A stretch of 12,016 nt of DNA from JAOUEA01 sp040511595 (lineage in GTDB: Bacteria; Actinomycetota; UBA4738; HRBIN12): assembly GCA_040511595.1 (NCBI GenBank), contig JBEVGU010000100.1, forward strand, positions 1 to 12,016, written 5' to 3'. The stretch's first letter is position 1; every line of letters begins with the position of its first letter. Positions 6,113 through 12,016 of the stretch are shown one piece after another. Made by a program: the position numbers and the translations under genes. The notes below the pieces were generated by a model. The model searched no databases, had not been told where the DNA came from, and saw nothing but the letters and a program-made list of their open reading frames with translations.

Positions 6113-6699
6113 CGATCGAGCGTCCGTTCGAGCTGGGCCTCGGGCAGCTCGTAGGGCACGAGGGTGGTCTCGCCCGAGTCGTCGACGAACACCCAGGCCG
6201 GCTGGTACGCCACCCCGAACCTGCTCCACAACGAGCCATCCTCCGTGACGGCCTGCGGGAAGGTCAGTCCGAACTCGTCGACGAACGCCTGCATGGCATC
6301 CCTCGAGTCGTTGCCGGGAACCCCCACGAACGCCACCCGGTCCTCGTAGGCTCGCGCCACCTGCGCGACTTCAGGGGCCGCCCCCTGGCAGATCGTTCAC
6401 CACGGGGCCCAGAACCAGAACGCCACGTCCTGGCCGGAGAGATCCTCTCCATCGATCGTGCCCCCGCTCAGGCGTGGCGCCGCGAACCGCAGCACGTCGG
6501 GCACCGCCCGTCCCGGGTCGCCGCTCTCGGTCTGCTCCACAGGAGGCGGCGTCGATCGTGGAGCTCCCGACGTCGGGCTGGGCGTGCCGGCGAGATCGCT
6601 CCCGGTCGAGCAGGCGACGGCGAGGAGCATGACGCAGAGGCCCACGGCGAGCGTGACGATCCTGGCGATCGTGAGCCGCGATGGGGAGTGCGGGGACAT
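6097..6699 (-). CDS. DsbE/MPT53-like lipoprotein, putative selenoprotein (in-frame TGA as Sec)
   Basis: One reading frame of 200 residues from ATG 6699 (201 from GTG 6702), interrupted only by TGA at 6399-6397. Upstream part: signal peptide with lipobox LLAVAC (lipidated Cys30), a Pro/Ser/Thr-rich linker, then FAAPRLSGGTIDGEDLSGQ and AFWFWAPW, the strand leading into a thioredoxin active site. Downstream part resumes with TICQGAAPEVAQVARAYEDR and later VAFVGVPGND, LWSRFGV and the cis-Pro segment AYQPAWVFVD. This is the fold of TlpA/DsbE-type oxidoreductases, closest in style to secreted MPT53 of mycobacteria, whose site is WCPFC. The TGA occupies the first Cys, giving W-U-T-I-C with Sec101. 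A hairpin follows it. The likely role is thiol-disulfide exchange on the outer face of the membrane. Alternatives are a TGC/TGT-to-TGA nonsense mutation or a base-call error. It is transcribed after the PPK2 gene but has its own leaderless promoter. Confidence 0.75.
6372..6387 (-). promoter_or_regulatory. Candidate bacterial SECIS hairpin after the TGA
   Basis: On the minus strand, nine bases after the TGA, CAGGGG pairs perfectly with CCCCTG around a four-base loop GCGG. The loop therefore starts with G, 16 bases past the TGA. From memory of the bacterial SECIS consensus, this is a short stem-loop immediately 3' of UGA, G among the first loop positions, and an apical loop roughly 16-37 nt from UGA; this hairpin sits at the near edge of that range. 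GC-rich coding DNA makes hairpins easily, so this is supporting evidence only. Confidence 0.5.
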
Positions 6700-6705
6700 C
6701 ACCCG

Positions 6706-6711
6706 ATGGTA
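6706..6711 (-). promoter_or_regulatory. -10 box of a leaderless promoter (oxidoreductase gene)
   Basis: On the minus strand TACCAT is followed by CGGGTG and then ATG at 6699, the same geometry and nearly the same bases as at the LacI gene (TATCAT, CGGGTG, ATG). No good -35 hexamer is visible 16-18 bases upstream. It favours ATG 6699 over GTG 6702 as the start. Confidence 0.5.
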
Positions 6712-6720
6712 CGGCCCGAT

Positions 6721-6742
6721 GCCCCATCGGGGATGCTGGGGC
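6721..6742 (-). terminator. Possible hairpin terminator after the PPK2 gene
   Basis: GCCCCA (6721-6726) is complementary to TGGGGC (6737-6742) around a ten-base loop, 12 bases past the PPK2 stop. There is no U-tract, so it may be a weak terminator or a chance GC-rich hairpin. It overlaps the promoter region of the oxidoreductase gene. Confidence 0.3.
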
Positions 6743-6754
6743 CTGCGACGTCGC

Positions 6755-7591
6755 TCAGTGAGGGGGCTGCAGGCGCGCCTTCAGCGCTTCCACGTCGAGA
6801 TCCGGTTGGGGATACCGCGGGTCGATGCGCTCGAGGGTCTCGACGAGCAGGGTCGAGATCGCCCAGTTCCGGTACCACTTTCGGTCCGAGGGCACGACGT
6901 ACCAGGGTGCGATGTCTGTCGAGCACTCGGCGATCGCGTCCTCGTACGCGGCCATGTAGTGCTCCCATCGACCGCGTTCCTCGATGTCGCCCTCCCGGAA
7001 CTTCCAACGCTTCGAAGGGTCGTCGAGTCGGGCCAGCAGCCGTTCGCGCTGCTCGTCGTAGGAGATATGGAGCATGCACTTCACGATCGTCGTCCCGGCC
7101 CCCGTGATCCGCCGCTCGAAGTCGTTGATCTCCTCGTAGCGTCCGCGCCAATCCTCCTGAGGCACCAGGTCGTGCACCCGCACGACGAGCACGTCCTCGT
7201 AGTGCGAGCGATCGAACACGACGACCTCGCCCGGCACGGGAAGCTTCCGCTCGATACGCCACAGGAAGTGATGGGCGAGCTCCTCCTCGGTGGGCTTCTT
7301 GAAGGAGGCCACCTCGAGCCCGGCCGGATCCATCGCCGAGAAGACGTGGCTCATCGTGCCGCCCTTGCCGCTCGTGTCCATGCCCTGGAGCACGACCAGC
7401 AGGGAGCGGGTGCCCTCCACCCACAGGCGCTCCTGCAGCTCGTCGAGGCGCTCGGCGAGCGACGACATCTCGTCCTCGGCGGCATCGCGGTCCTTGACGC
7501 CGGGGGTGGCGCGCGTGTCGATGCCCGGCAGGATCGCGCCTCCGTCGGGGTCGGCGCGCAAGAGGGCTTCGAGCGAAGTCTCCGCGCTCAC
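6755..7591 (-). CDS. ppk2: Polyphosphate kinase 2 family protein
   Basis: A 278-residue protein of the PPK2 family, which transfers phosphate between polyphosphate and nucleoside mono- or diphosphates. Walker A is GMDTSGKGGT (residues 70-79); Walker B and the following segment are VVFDRSHYEDVL (124-135); the lid region includes DPSKRWKF (191-198); the family hallmark W-Y-V-V-P-S-D-R-K-W-Y-R-N is at 230-242. Length and the N-terminal helix pattern fit the single-domain PPK2-related subgroup with AMP/ADP phosphorylation, though donor and acceptor cannot be fixed from sequence. The start is GTG at 7591, overlapping the permease stop by four bases (GTGA) with AAGGGGG upstream, so it is translationally coupled to the ABC transporter genes as the last gene of that operon. 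Confidence 0.93.
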   Translation of the reverse strand: MSAETSLEALLRADPDGGAILPGIDTRATPGVKDRDAAEDEMSSLAERLDELQERLWVEGTRSLLVVLQGMDTSGKGGTMSHVFSAMDPAGLEVASFKKPTEEELAHHFLWRIERKLPVPGEVVVFDRSHYEDVLVVRVHDLVPQEDWRGRYEEINDFERRITGAGTTIVKCMLHISYDEQRERLLARLDDPSKRWKFREGDIEERGRWEHYMAAYEDAIAECSTDIAPWYVVPSDRKWYRNWAISTLLVETLERIDPRYPQPDLDVEALKARLQPPH

Positions 7592-8475
7592 GCGGCCCCC
7601 TTCCGTTCCCCGGCGGTCATGCGGCGGTAGACGATGAAGGCTACCGCGATGAGCACCGTGGACGCGGCGAGCGTGATCGTCGCCAACGCGTTCAACGACG
7701 GGAGGGGCGAGCGTCGCGCCGAGCTGTAGATCACGATCGGGATCGTCTGACAGCTCGCAGACGCGCATAACCGTTGGGAGATCACGAAGTTGTCGATCGA
7801 CGATGCGAACACGATGGCCACGCTCGCGAGGATCGCGGGTGTCAGCAGGGGTAGCAGGACCCTGCGGATCGCCCGGATCGGCGACGCCCCGAGGTCCATC
7901 GCGGCTTCCTCGTAGTCGCGCCCGATCGACAGGAGCCGGGCCCGCACGATGATCACCGTGTAGGCGAGCTCGTACATCGAGAGGCCGAGGACCTGCGCTC
8001 GGAACCCGAGTCCGATCGTGGTCAGGAGCTGCGTCACCATGAGGAACAAGCCGACCCCGATCGCGATCTCGGGGGTGATGAACGAGAAGAGCATCACGAA
8101 GTTCGCGGTTCCGGCCCCGTGGCCGCGCCACCGATCGAGCGCGATCGCGAACGCCACGCCGAGCGGCACGGCGATCAGGACCGTCAGCGTCGAGAGCTTG
8201 AGGCTCTGGAACAGGGCGGAGCGCAAGGCCGGGTCCTGGAACACGGAGTTCACGTCCCGCGTGTACCAGCGGTCGATCGAGAAACCCTGCCAGGTCGTCT
8301 GCGCCCTCCCCGCGTTGAAGGAGAAGCCGACGGCGATCGCGACCGGGACGATCGTCCACACGACGTAGGCGATCGCGGCCACCCACAGGAACCGCGCCTG
8401 GGCCCAGGGGTTCCAGGCCCACGCGGCGGCCCGACGCCACGCGGTGGGGCGCTCGAGGCTGGCCGCGACGCTCAT
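7588..8475 (-). CDS. potC: Polyamine-type ABC transporter permease (PotC-like)
   Basis: A 295-residue integral membrane protein with about six hydrophobic spans, beginning with one at FLWVAAIAYVVWTIVPVAIAV. The coupling-helix (EAA) motif that docks on the ATPase is present: YEEAAMDLGASPIRAIRRVLLP. Among ABC permeases this matches the spermidine/putrescine and related PotC/YdcV group. ATG 8475 overlaps the upstream permease stop by four bases (ATGA), fixing the start. A loop near the last third has two Cys five residues apart (L-C-A-S-A-S-C) just before TIPIVIY, where many homologues have Gly/Ser. It is the third gene of the operon and overlaps the PPK2 start. Confidence 0.9.
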   Translation of the reverse strand: MSVAASLERPTAWRRAAAWAWNPWAQARFLWVAAIAYVVWTIVPVAIAVGFSFNAGRAQTTWQGFSIDRWYTRDVNSVFQDPALRSALFQSLKLSTLTVLIAVPLGVAFAIALDRWRGHGAGTANFVMLFSFITPEIAIGVGLFLMVTQLLTTIGLGFRAQVLGLSMYELAYTVIIVRARLLSIGRDYEEAAMDLGASPIRAIRRVLLPLLTPAILASVAIVFASSIDNFVISQRLCASASCQTIPIVIYSSARRSPLPSLNALATITLAASTVLIAVAFIVYRRMTAGERKGAA

Positions 8476-9395
8476 CGTTGCGCCAGCTCCCGGGCGACGT
8501 TCGTGCTCCGGAGGTAGTAGAGCATCGGGAGGATCAACAACAGCAGCATCAGGATCACGAGCGAGGCGCCGGTGTTCACGAGCGAGCTCTCGATCGAGGC
8601 CACGATGAGGTTGCCGAACATCGCCGTCTGTCGCGTGCTCGCCAGCAGCGTCTGCGTGAAGTAGTCGCCGAACATCGGCAGGGCGACGATGATGCAACCC
8701 GCGAGGATGCCCTGTCGCGACAGCGGCAGCGTCACGCGCGTGAACGTCCGGATCTGGCCCGCGCCGAGGTCCCGCGAGGCCTCGACCGTCGAACGTTCGA
8801 TGCGGTCGAGGGTGCCGTAGAGCGGCAGGATCATGAAGGGCACGTACCCGTAGATCAGGCCGAAGATCACGGTCGAGGGCTTGCCGTTCAGCCAGAGCCG
8901 TGGCTCGCCGAGGATGCCGAGACCGGTCAACGCGCGGTTCACGTAGCCGTCCGGTTGCAGCAGGTTCACCCAGGCGAACATGCGCATCATGTAGCTGATC
9001 CAGAAGGGCGCGATGAACGCGATCAGGAAGAACGCCTTCGTGCGCCGCGCGTGCCGGGCGATGAAGTAGGCGACGGGGTAGCCGATCAGGAGGCAGGCCG
9101 CGGTCGCCATCCCGACGTAGGCGAGGGTCCGCAGCAGGGTCTCCTGTTCGATCGAGCCCGACGTGAACATGTTCGAGACCACTCCGCGAAGTGTGGTGAC
9201 GTCCCACATCGCCGGGTTGTAGACCGGTTTCGCGGTCAGGAAGATCTGGTCGAGGGTGCCGAACGCGACCGAGAGCACGACGTAGAACGGCAACACGAAG
9301 AAGAGCAGCAGCCAGATCGCGGCGGGGGCAGCGAACGACGGCCAGAACCAGGCGGGGAACCAGCCCCCCCTCCCGGTGCTGCCGCCTCTACGCAC
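8472..9395 (-). CDS. potB: Polyamine-type ABC transporter permease (PotB-like)
   Basis: A 307-residue membrane protein. The first span, AIWLLLFFVLPFYVVLSVAFG, is followed by an external loop and about five more spans. The conserved FFLIAFIAPFWISYMMRMFAW and the EAA motif VEASRDLGAGQIRTFTRVTLPL are the PotB/PotH type. GTG 9395 overlaps the end of the substrate-binding-protein gene by eight bases; no clear RBS precedes it, so it is probably translationally coupled or the start lies slightly downstream. It pairs with the following PotC-like permease to form the heterodimeric channel. Confidence 0.9.
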   Translation of the reverse strand: MRRGGSTGRGGWFPAWFWPSFAAPAAIWLLLFFVLPFYVVLSVAFGTLDQIFLTAKPVYNPAMWDVTTLRGVVSNMFTSGSIEQETLLRTLAYVGMATAACLLIGYPVAYFIARHARRTKAFFLIAFIAPFWISYMMRMFAWVNLLQPDGYVNRALTGLGILGEPRLWLNGKPSTVIFGLIYGYVPFMILPLYGTLDRIERSTVEASRDLGAGQIRTFTRVTLPLSRQGILAGCIIVALPMFGDYFTQTLLASTRQTAMFGNLIVASIESSLVNTGASLVILMLLLLILPMLYYLRSTNVARELAQR

Positions 9396-10665
9396 CGCCG
9401 GTGACTTCTTGGTAGATCTGTTGGTAGAGCTGGTTCACGGCGGGCTCCAGCTCGAGCTCCGTGACGCCCATCGGGATCATCTCGGGCGTCACGATGATGT
9501 ACACGAGGCTCTCGGGCAGGGCGCCGTCGGTGGTCGCGGCTTCCTCGTCGAACGACGCGACGGTGGGTTGGTACCCCTCGTAGGAGTAGTTCGCGATCGC
9601 GTTCTTCGGCTCGTACATGAAGTTGATCATCTCGTGCGCGAGGACCGGGCTCGCGGCGCCCTTGGGGATCGCGAACAGGTCGTGTGACACGAGTCCCTTC
9701 TGTCCTCCGGCCCCCCGAGGGGGCCAGGCGTACGACAGCGAGGTGATGTCCAGCCCCTTCGGCAGGTAGTACTGGTAGTACGCCATCTGTCCCGACCACG
9801 TGTTGTGGATCTTCCACTGGCTCGCGCTGAGCTCGGTGTAGTCGACGTGGTCGAACTTCCATCGCATGGAGTCCGCACCTTCCAAGAGGTCCTGCTTGAC
9901 CTCGTCGAGGATCGTCGGATCGCTCTCGTTCGGGTCGTATCCCTTCCGCAGCAGGCCGACGGCGATCATGTCGCGCGATCCGTTCAGCAGGTGCGTCTCG
10001 CCCTCGTAGGTCGTGTCCCAGTAGATGTCGTACGGATTGTCCATGGCCGCGATGTCGTCGCTGATGAGGTCGTTGCGCCACGCGACGCCCGTCGTGAAGA
10101 TCACGTAGGGAACCGAGTACTGCCGACCCACGTCGTAGAAGTCGGGGATGCCTGTCGCGAGGTTGCTCTCCACGTTCGGCAGGTAGCTGTAGTTCAGCGG
10201 CTGGAGCAGCCCACCTTGGGCCAGCTTGCCGATGTTCTCGAGCGTCACCGTCACGAGCAGGTCGAAGTCAGAGCCGTTCGACTGCATCTTCGCGACCATC
10301 TCGTCTGGGGTGTCGAACACGGTGTACTCGATGTCGATGCCGCCGAAGCTGTCCCCGAACTGGTTGCGCACCTTCTTCCAGATGTAGTCGTTGTACCCGA
10401 AGATCTTCAGCGGGCCGGCTTCGGGATCGAGACCGTCGGCGATCGCAGGGTTGTCGTCGGCGATCGACAGGGTGACCGGGGAGTCGGGCCGGGCGAGCTG
10501 CAACCCCTCGCTCGCGCTGCCGTCGCCCGAGGTCGTCGTGGGCTCCGACGAACCGCAGGCGGCGAGGATCGCACCGAGGCTCGGGATCGCGATGCCCGCG
10601 GCGGCCGCTCGCCGCATGAACTCCCGTCGATCGAGCCCGGGGCTTCGGTCCTTGGGATGTGACAT
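9388..10665 (-). CDS. potD: Tat-exported substrate-binding lipoprotein of a polyamine-type ABC importer (PotD/PotF-like)
   Basis: A 425-residue protein. The N-terminus has a twin-arginine signal (DRREFMRRAAAAG, Arg13-Arg14) ending in lipobox ILAAC (Cys37), so it is probably exported folded and lipid-anchored. The mature part is a two-lobe solute-binding protein of the spermidine/putrescine class: LKIFGYNDYIWKK opens lobe 1, DFDLLVTVTLENIGKL and YSVPYVIFTTGVAWRNDLI follow, and KGLVSHDLFAIPKGA and HEMINFMYEPKNA form the late conserved segments. It delivers its ligand to the two permeases encoded next; the ligand may be a polyamine, an amino acid derivative or another cation. GGAGG seven bases upstream supports ATG 10665. 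First gene of the operon; the TypA gene is divergent. Confidence 0.9.
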   Translation of the reverse strand: MSHPKDRSPGLDRREFMRRAAAAGIAIPSLGAILAACGSSEPTTTSGDGSASEGLQLARPDSPVTLSIADDNPAIADGLDPEAGPLKIFGYNDYIWKKVRNQFGDSFGGIDIEYTVFDTPDEMVAKMQSNGSDFDLLVTVTLENIGKLAQGGLLQPLNYSYLPNVESNLATGIPDFYDVGRQYSVPYVIFTTGVAWRNDLISDDIAAMDNPYDIYWDTTYEGETHLLNGSRDMIAVGLLRKGYDPNESDPTILDEVKQDLLEGADSMRWKFDHVDYTELSASQWKIHNTWSGQMAYYQYYLPKGLDITSLSYAWPPRGAGGQKGLVSHDLFAIPKGAASPVLAHEMINFMYEPKNAIANYSYEGYQPTVASFDEEAATTDGALPESLVYIIVTPEMIPMGVTELELEPAVNQLYQQIYQEVTGGA

Positions 10666-10700
10666 GGGCGTGCCTCCGCTCTGTGTGGTGGTAGGCGATT

Positions 10701-10706
10701 TCTATA
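10701..10706 (-). promoter_or_regulatory. Possible -10 box of the transporter operon
   Basis: TATAGA on the minus strand lies in a short AT-rich island (10699-10712) inside very GC-rich DNA, about 36 bp upstream of the first operon gene. A weak -35 (TCGAGC) would sit 17 bp upstream, inside the inverted repeat at 10718-10738. Confidence 0.3.
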
Positions 10707-10717
10707 CCTATCCGCGC

Positions 10718-10738
10718 CTCGGCGCTCGATGCGCCGAG
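10718..10738. repeat. Perfect 8-bp inverted repeat between divergent genes
   Basis: CTCGGCGC and GCGCCGAG flank the five-base centre TCGAT. There is no T-run on either side, so it is more likely a protein-binding site than a terminator. It lies between the transporter operon and the TypA gene and overlaps the possible -35 of the operon. Confidence 0.45.
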
Positions 10739-10774
10739 CCGCAACGGCGACCCCCGGTCATGTCGACCGCCCGA

Positions 10775-10780
10775 TAGACT
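10775..10780 (+). promoter_or_regulatory. Possible -10 box of the TypA gene
   Basis: TAGACT (preceded by GA) fits TAnnnT and would start transcription near 10787, leaving a leader of about 60 nt. No clear -35 or Shine-Dalgarno site was found. Confidence 0.35.
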
Positions 10781-10847
10781 CCCGGTGCCCCGAGGAGCAT
10801 CCGTCGGCGGCGACCCGAGACCCGAAACGCGAGCGAGCCCACCCGTC

Positions 10848-12016
10848 ATGCCCACCAGAGACGACATCCGCAACGTGGCGATCGTGGCCCACGTCGACCA
10901 CGGTAAGACCACGCTCGTCGACGCCATGCTGTGGCAGACGGGCGCGTTCCGGGCGAACCAGGCCGTCGCCGAGCGCGTGATGGACTCGATGGACCTCGAG
11001 CGCGAGAAGGGCATCACGATCCTCGCGAAGAACACCGCGGTCCGCTACGGCGACGTGAAGGTCAACATCGTCGACACGCCGGGCCACGCCGACTTCGGCG
11101 GGGAGGTCGAACGCGCGCTCACGATGGTCGACGGCGTGCTCCTACTCGTCGACGCGAGCGAGGGACCGCTTCCCCAGACCCGGTTCGTGTTGCGGAAAGC
11201 GCTCGAGGCCCGCCTGCCCGTGATCCTCGTGGTGAACAAGGTCGACCGCGCCGACGCGCGTCCGGCCGAGGTCGTCCACGAGGTGGAAGAGCTCTTCCTC
11301 GACCTCGACGCCGATGAGCATCAGATCGCGTTCCCGATCCTCTACGCCGTCTCGCGGGAGGGGAAGGCGGGCGAGGCCGCCGACGCGCTCGCCGACGACC
11401 TGAAGCCATTGTTCGAGACCCTGCTCACGCAGATCCCGGCGCCGACCTACGAGGACGGCCATCCGATGCAGGCGCTCGTGACGAACCTCGACGCCTCGCC
11501 GTACGTCGGGCGTCTCGCGCTCTGCCGGGTGTTCAATGGGGTCGTGCGCCGCGGCGAGCCGGTCGCGTGGTGCCGCGCTGACGGCACGATCGAGCAGGCG
11601 AAGCTTGGGGAGCTCTACGTCACCGAGGCGCTCGACCGCGTCGACGCCGACGAGGCCGGCCCCGGTGAGATCATCGCTGTCGCCGGCATCGCCGAGATCA
11701 CGATCGGCGAGACGCTCGCCGACCTCGATGACCCGCGGCCGCTGCCGGTCACGCGCGTCGACGAGCCGTCGCTCTCGATGACCGTCGCGATCAACACATC
11801 GCCGCTCAGCGGCCAGGACGGCGACAAGGTCACGGCCCGCCTGCTCAAGTCGCGCCTGGACCAGGAGGTCGTCGGCAACGTCTCCATCCGCGTGCTCGAC
11901 ACCGAGCGTCCCGAGATGTGGGAGGTGCAGGGCCGCGGCGAGCTACAGCTCGCGATCCTCGTCGAGATGATGCGCCGCGAGGGCTTCGAGCTCACGGTGG
12001 GCAAGCCGCAGGTGGT
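10848..12016 (+). CDS. typA: Translational GTPase TypA/BipA (3' end outside window)
   Basis: 389 codons are visible with no stop before the window ends. The N-terminus, DIRNVAIVAHVDHGKTTLVD, carries G1 (A14-H-V-D-H-G-K-T21). G2 is around Thr57 in REKGITI, G3 is D76-T-P-G-H80 and G4 is N130-K-V-D133. The short insertions and the later TPSY-like stretch (NLDASPYVGRLALCRVFNG) identify the TypA/BipA branch rather than EF-G or LepA. Domain II and the start of domain III (GRGELQLAILVEMMRREG) are present. TypA binds the ribosome and is needed for growth under stress or cold, acting in ribosome assembly in several bacteria. The same frame is open upstream to a GTG at 10785, but the family start matches ATG 10848. 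The gene is divergent from the transporter operon. Confidence 0.95.
   Translation, partial: MPTRDDIRNVAIVAHVDHGKTTLVDAMLWQTGAFRANQAVAERVMDSMDLEREKGITILAKNTAVRYGDVKVNIVDTPGHADFGGEVERALTMVDGVLLLVDASEGPLPQTRFVLRKALEARLPVILVVNKVDRADARPAEVVHEVEELFLDLDADEHQIAFPILYAVSREGKAGEAADALADDLKPLFETLLTQIPAPTYEDGHPMQALVTNLDASPYVGRLALCRVFNGVVRRGEPVAWCRADGTIEQAKLGELYVTEALDRVDADEAGPGEIIAVAGIAEITIGETLADLDDPRPLPVTRVDEPSLSMTVAINTSPLSGQDGDKVTARLLKSRLDQEVVGNVSIRVLDTERPEMWEVQGRGELQLAILVEMMRREGFELTVGKPQV

Noticed and set aside
6397..6399. Treating the TGA as a plain stop giving two separate genes or a pseudogene.
   Set aside because: The upstream piece would end right at a thioredoxin active site and the downstream piece would begin mid-fold with no RBS; the joined frame matches one known family over its full length. 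A base-call error remains possible and is listed as a test.
6721..6732. GCCCCATCGGGG looked like a strong compact hairpin before the oxidoreductase gene.
   Set aside because: Only four GC pairs with a three-base loop; the wider pairing at 6721-6742 is reported instead as a low-confidence terminator.
6458..7630. A 390-codon plus-strand frame antisense to the PPK2 and oxidoreductase genes.
   Set aside because: No motif, biased Arg/Asp/Val/His composition, and it is exactly opposite well-supported coding sequence.
8478..10662. Two plus-strand frames of about 300 codons antisense to the transporter genes.
   Set aside because: Low-complexity mirror translations of the minus-strand permease and binding-protein genes, with no RBS or domain.

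Overview
The window is 12 kb of very GC-rich, tightly packed bacterial DNA. Gene content (maltokinase tail, LacI regulator, L,D-transpeptidase, an MPT53/DsbE-like secreted oxidoreductase, PPK2 kinase, Tat-exported substrate-binding lipoprotein) and several start codons placed 6-7 nt after a TAnnnT -10 box (leaderless mRNAs) point to a member of the Actinomycetota. The lineage below phylum cannot be read from the sequence.

Layout. Positions 1-1849 (+): 3' end of a maltokinase gene (trehalose/glycogen metabolism), a double-SIS phosphosugar-binding protein, and a DinB-fold protein with its own leaderless promoter. 1833-2675 (-): a secreted SH3b-YkuD L,D-transpeptidase, convergent with the DinB gene and overlapping it by 17 bp. 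2780-6081 (+): class I fructose-bisphosphate aldolase, a LacI-family regulator from a leaderless promoter, and an extended-SDR NAD-dependent epimerase/dehydratase. The epimerase's ribosome-binding site, start and first ~56 codons are tandemly duplicated as a 181-bp unit, which is not a multiple of three. 6097-6702 (-): a DsbE/MPT53-like lipoprotein in which the first active-site cysteine of the CxxC motif is an in-frame TGA, followed by a hairpin. 6755-10665 (-): a four-gene overlapping operon, transcribed as substrate-binding protein, permease, permease, PPK2 kinase. It is a polyamine-type ABC importer without its ATPase, ending in a polyphosphate kinase 2 gene. 10848-end (+): the first 389 codons of the ribosome-associated GTPase TypA/BipA.

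The main discovery candidate is the TGA-containing lipoprotein. The frame is open and homologous on both sides of the TGA, the TGA sits exactly where the family has the nucleophilic Cys, and a perfect 6-bp stem with a G-starting tetraloop follows. This is what a bacterial selenoprotein (UxxC) looks like; gene callers would split it into two ORFs or call it a pseudogene. The second notable structure is the tandem duplication that left the epimerase readable from a duplicated ribosome-binding site and a TTG start.

No tRNA, rRNA, CRISPR array, insertion sequence or phage gene was seen. No stretch over 300 bases lacks a gene; the longest gap is 10666-10847.
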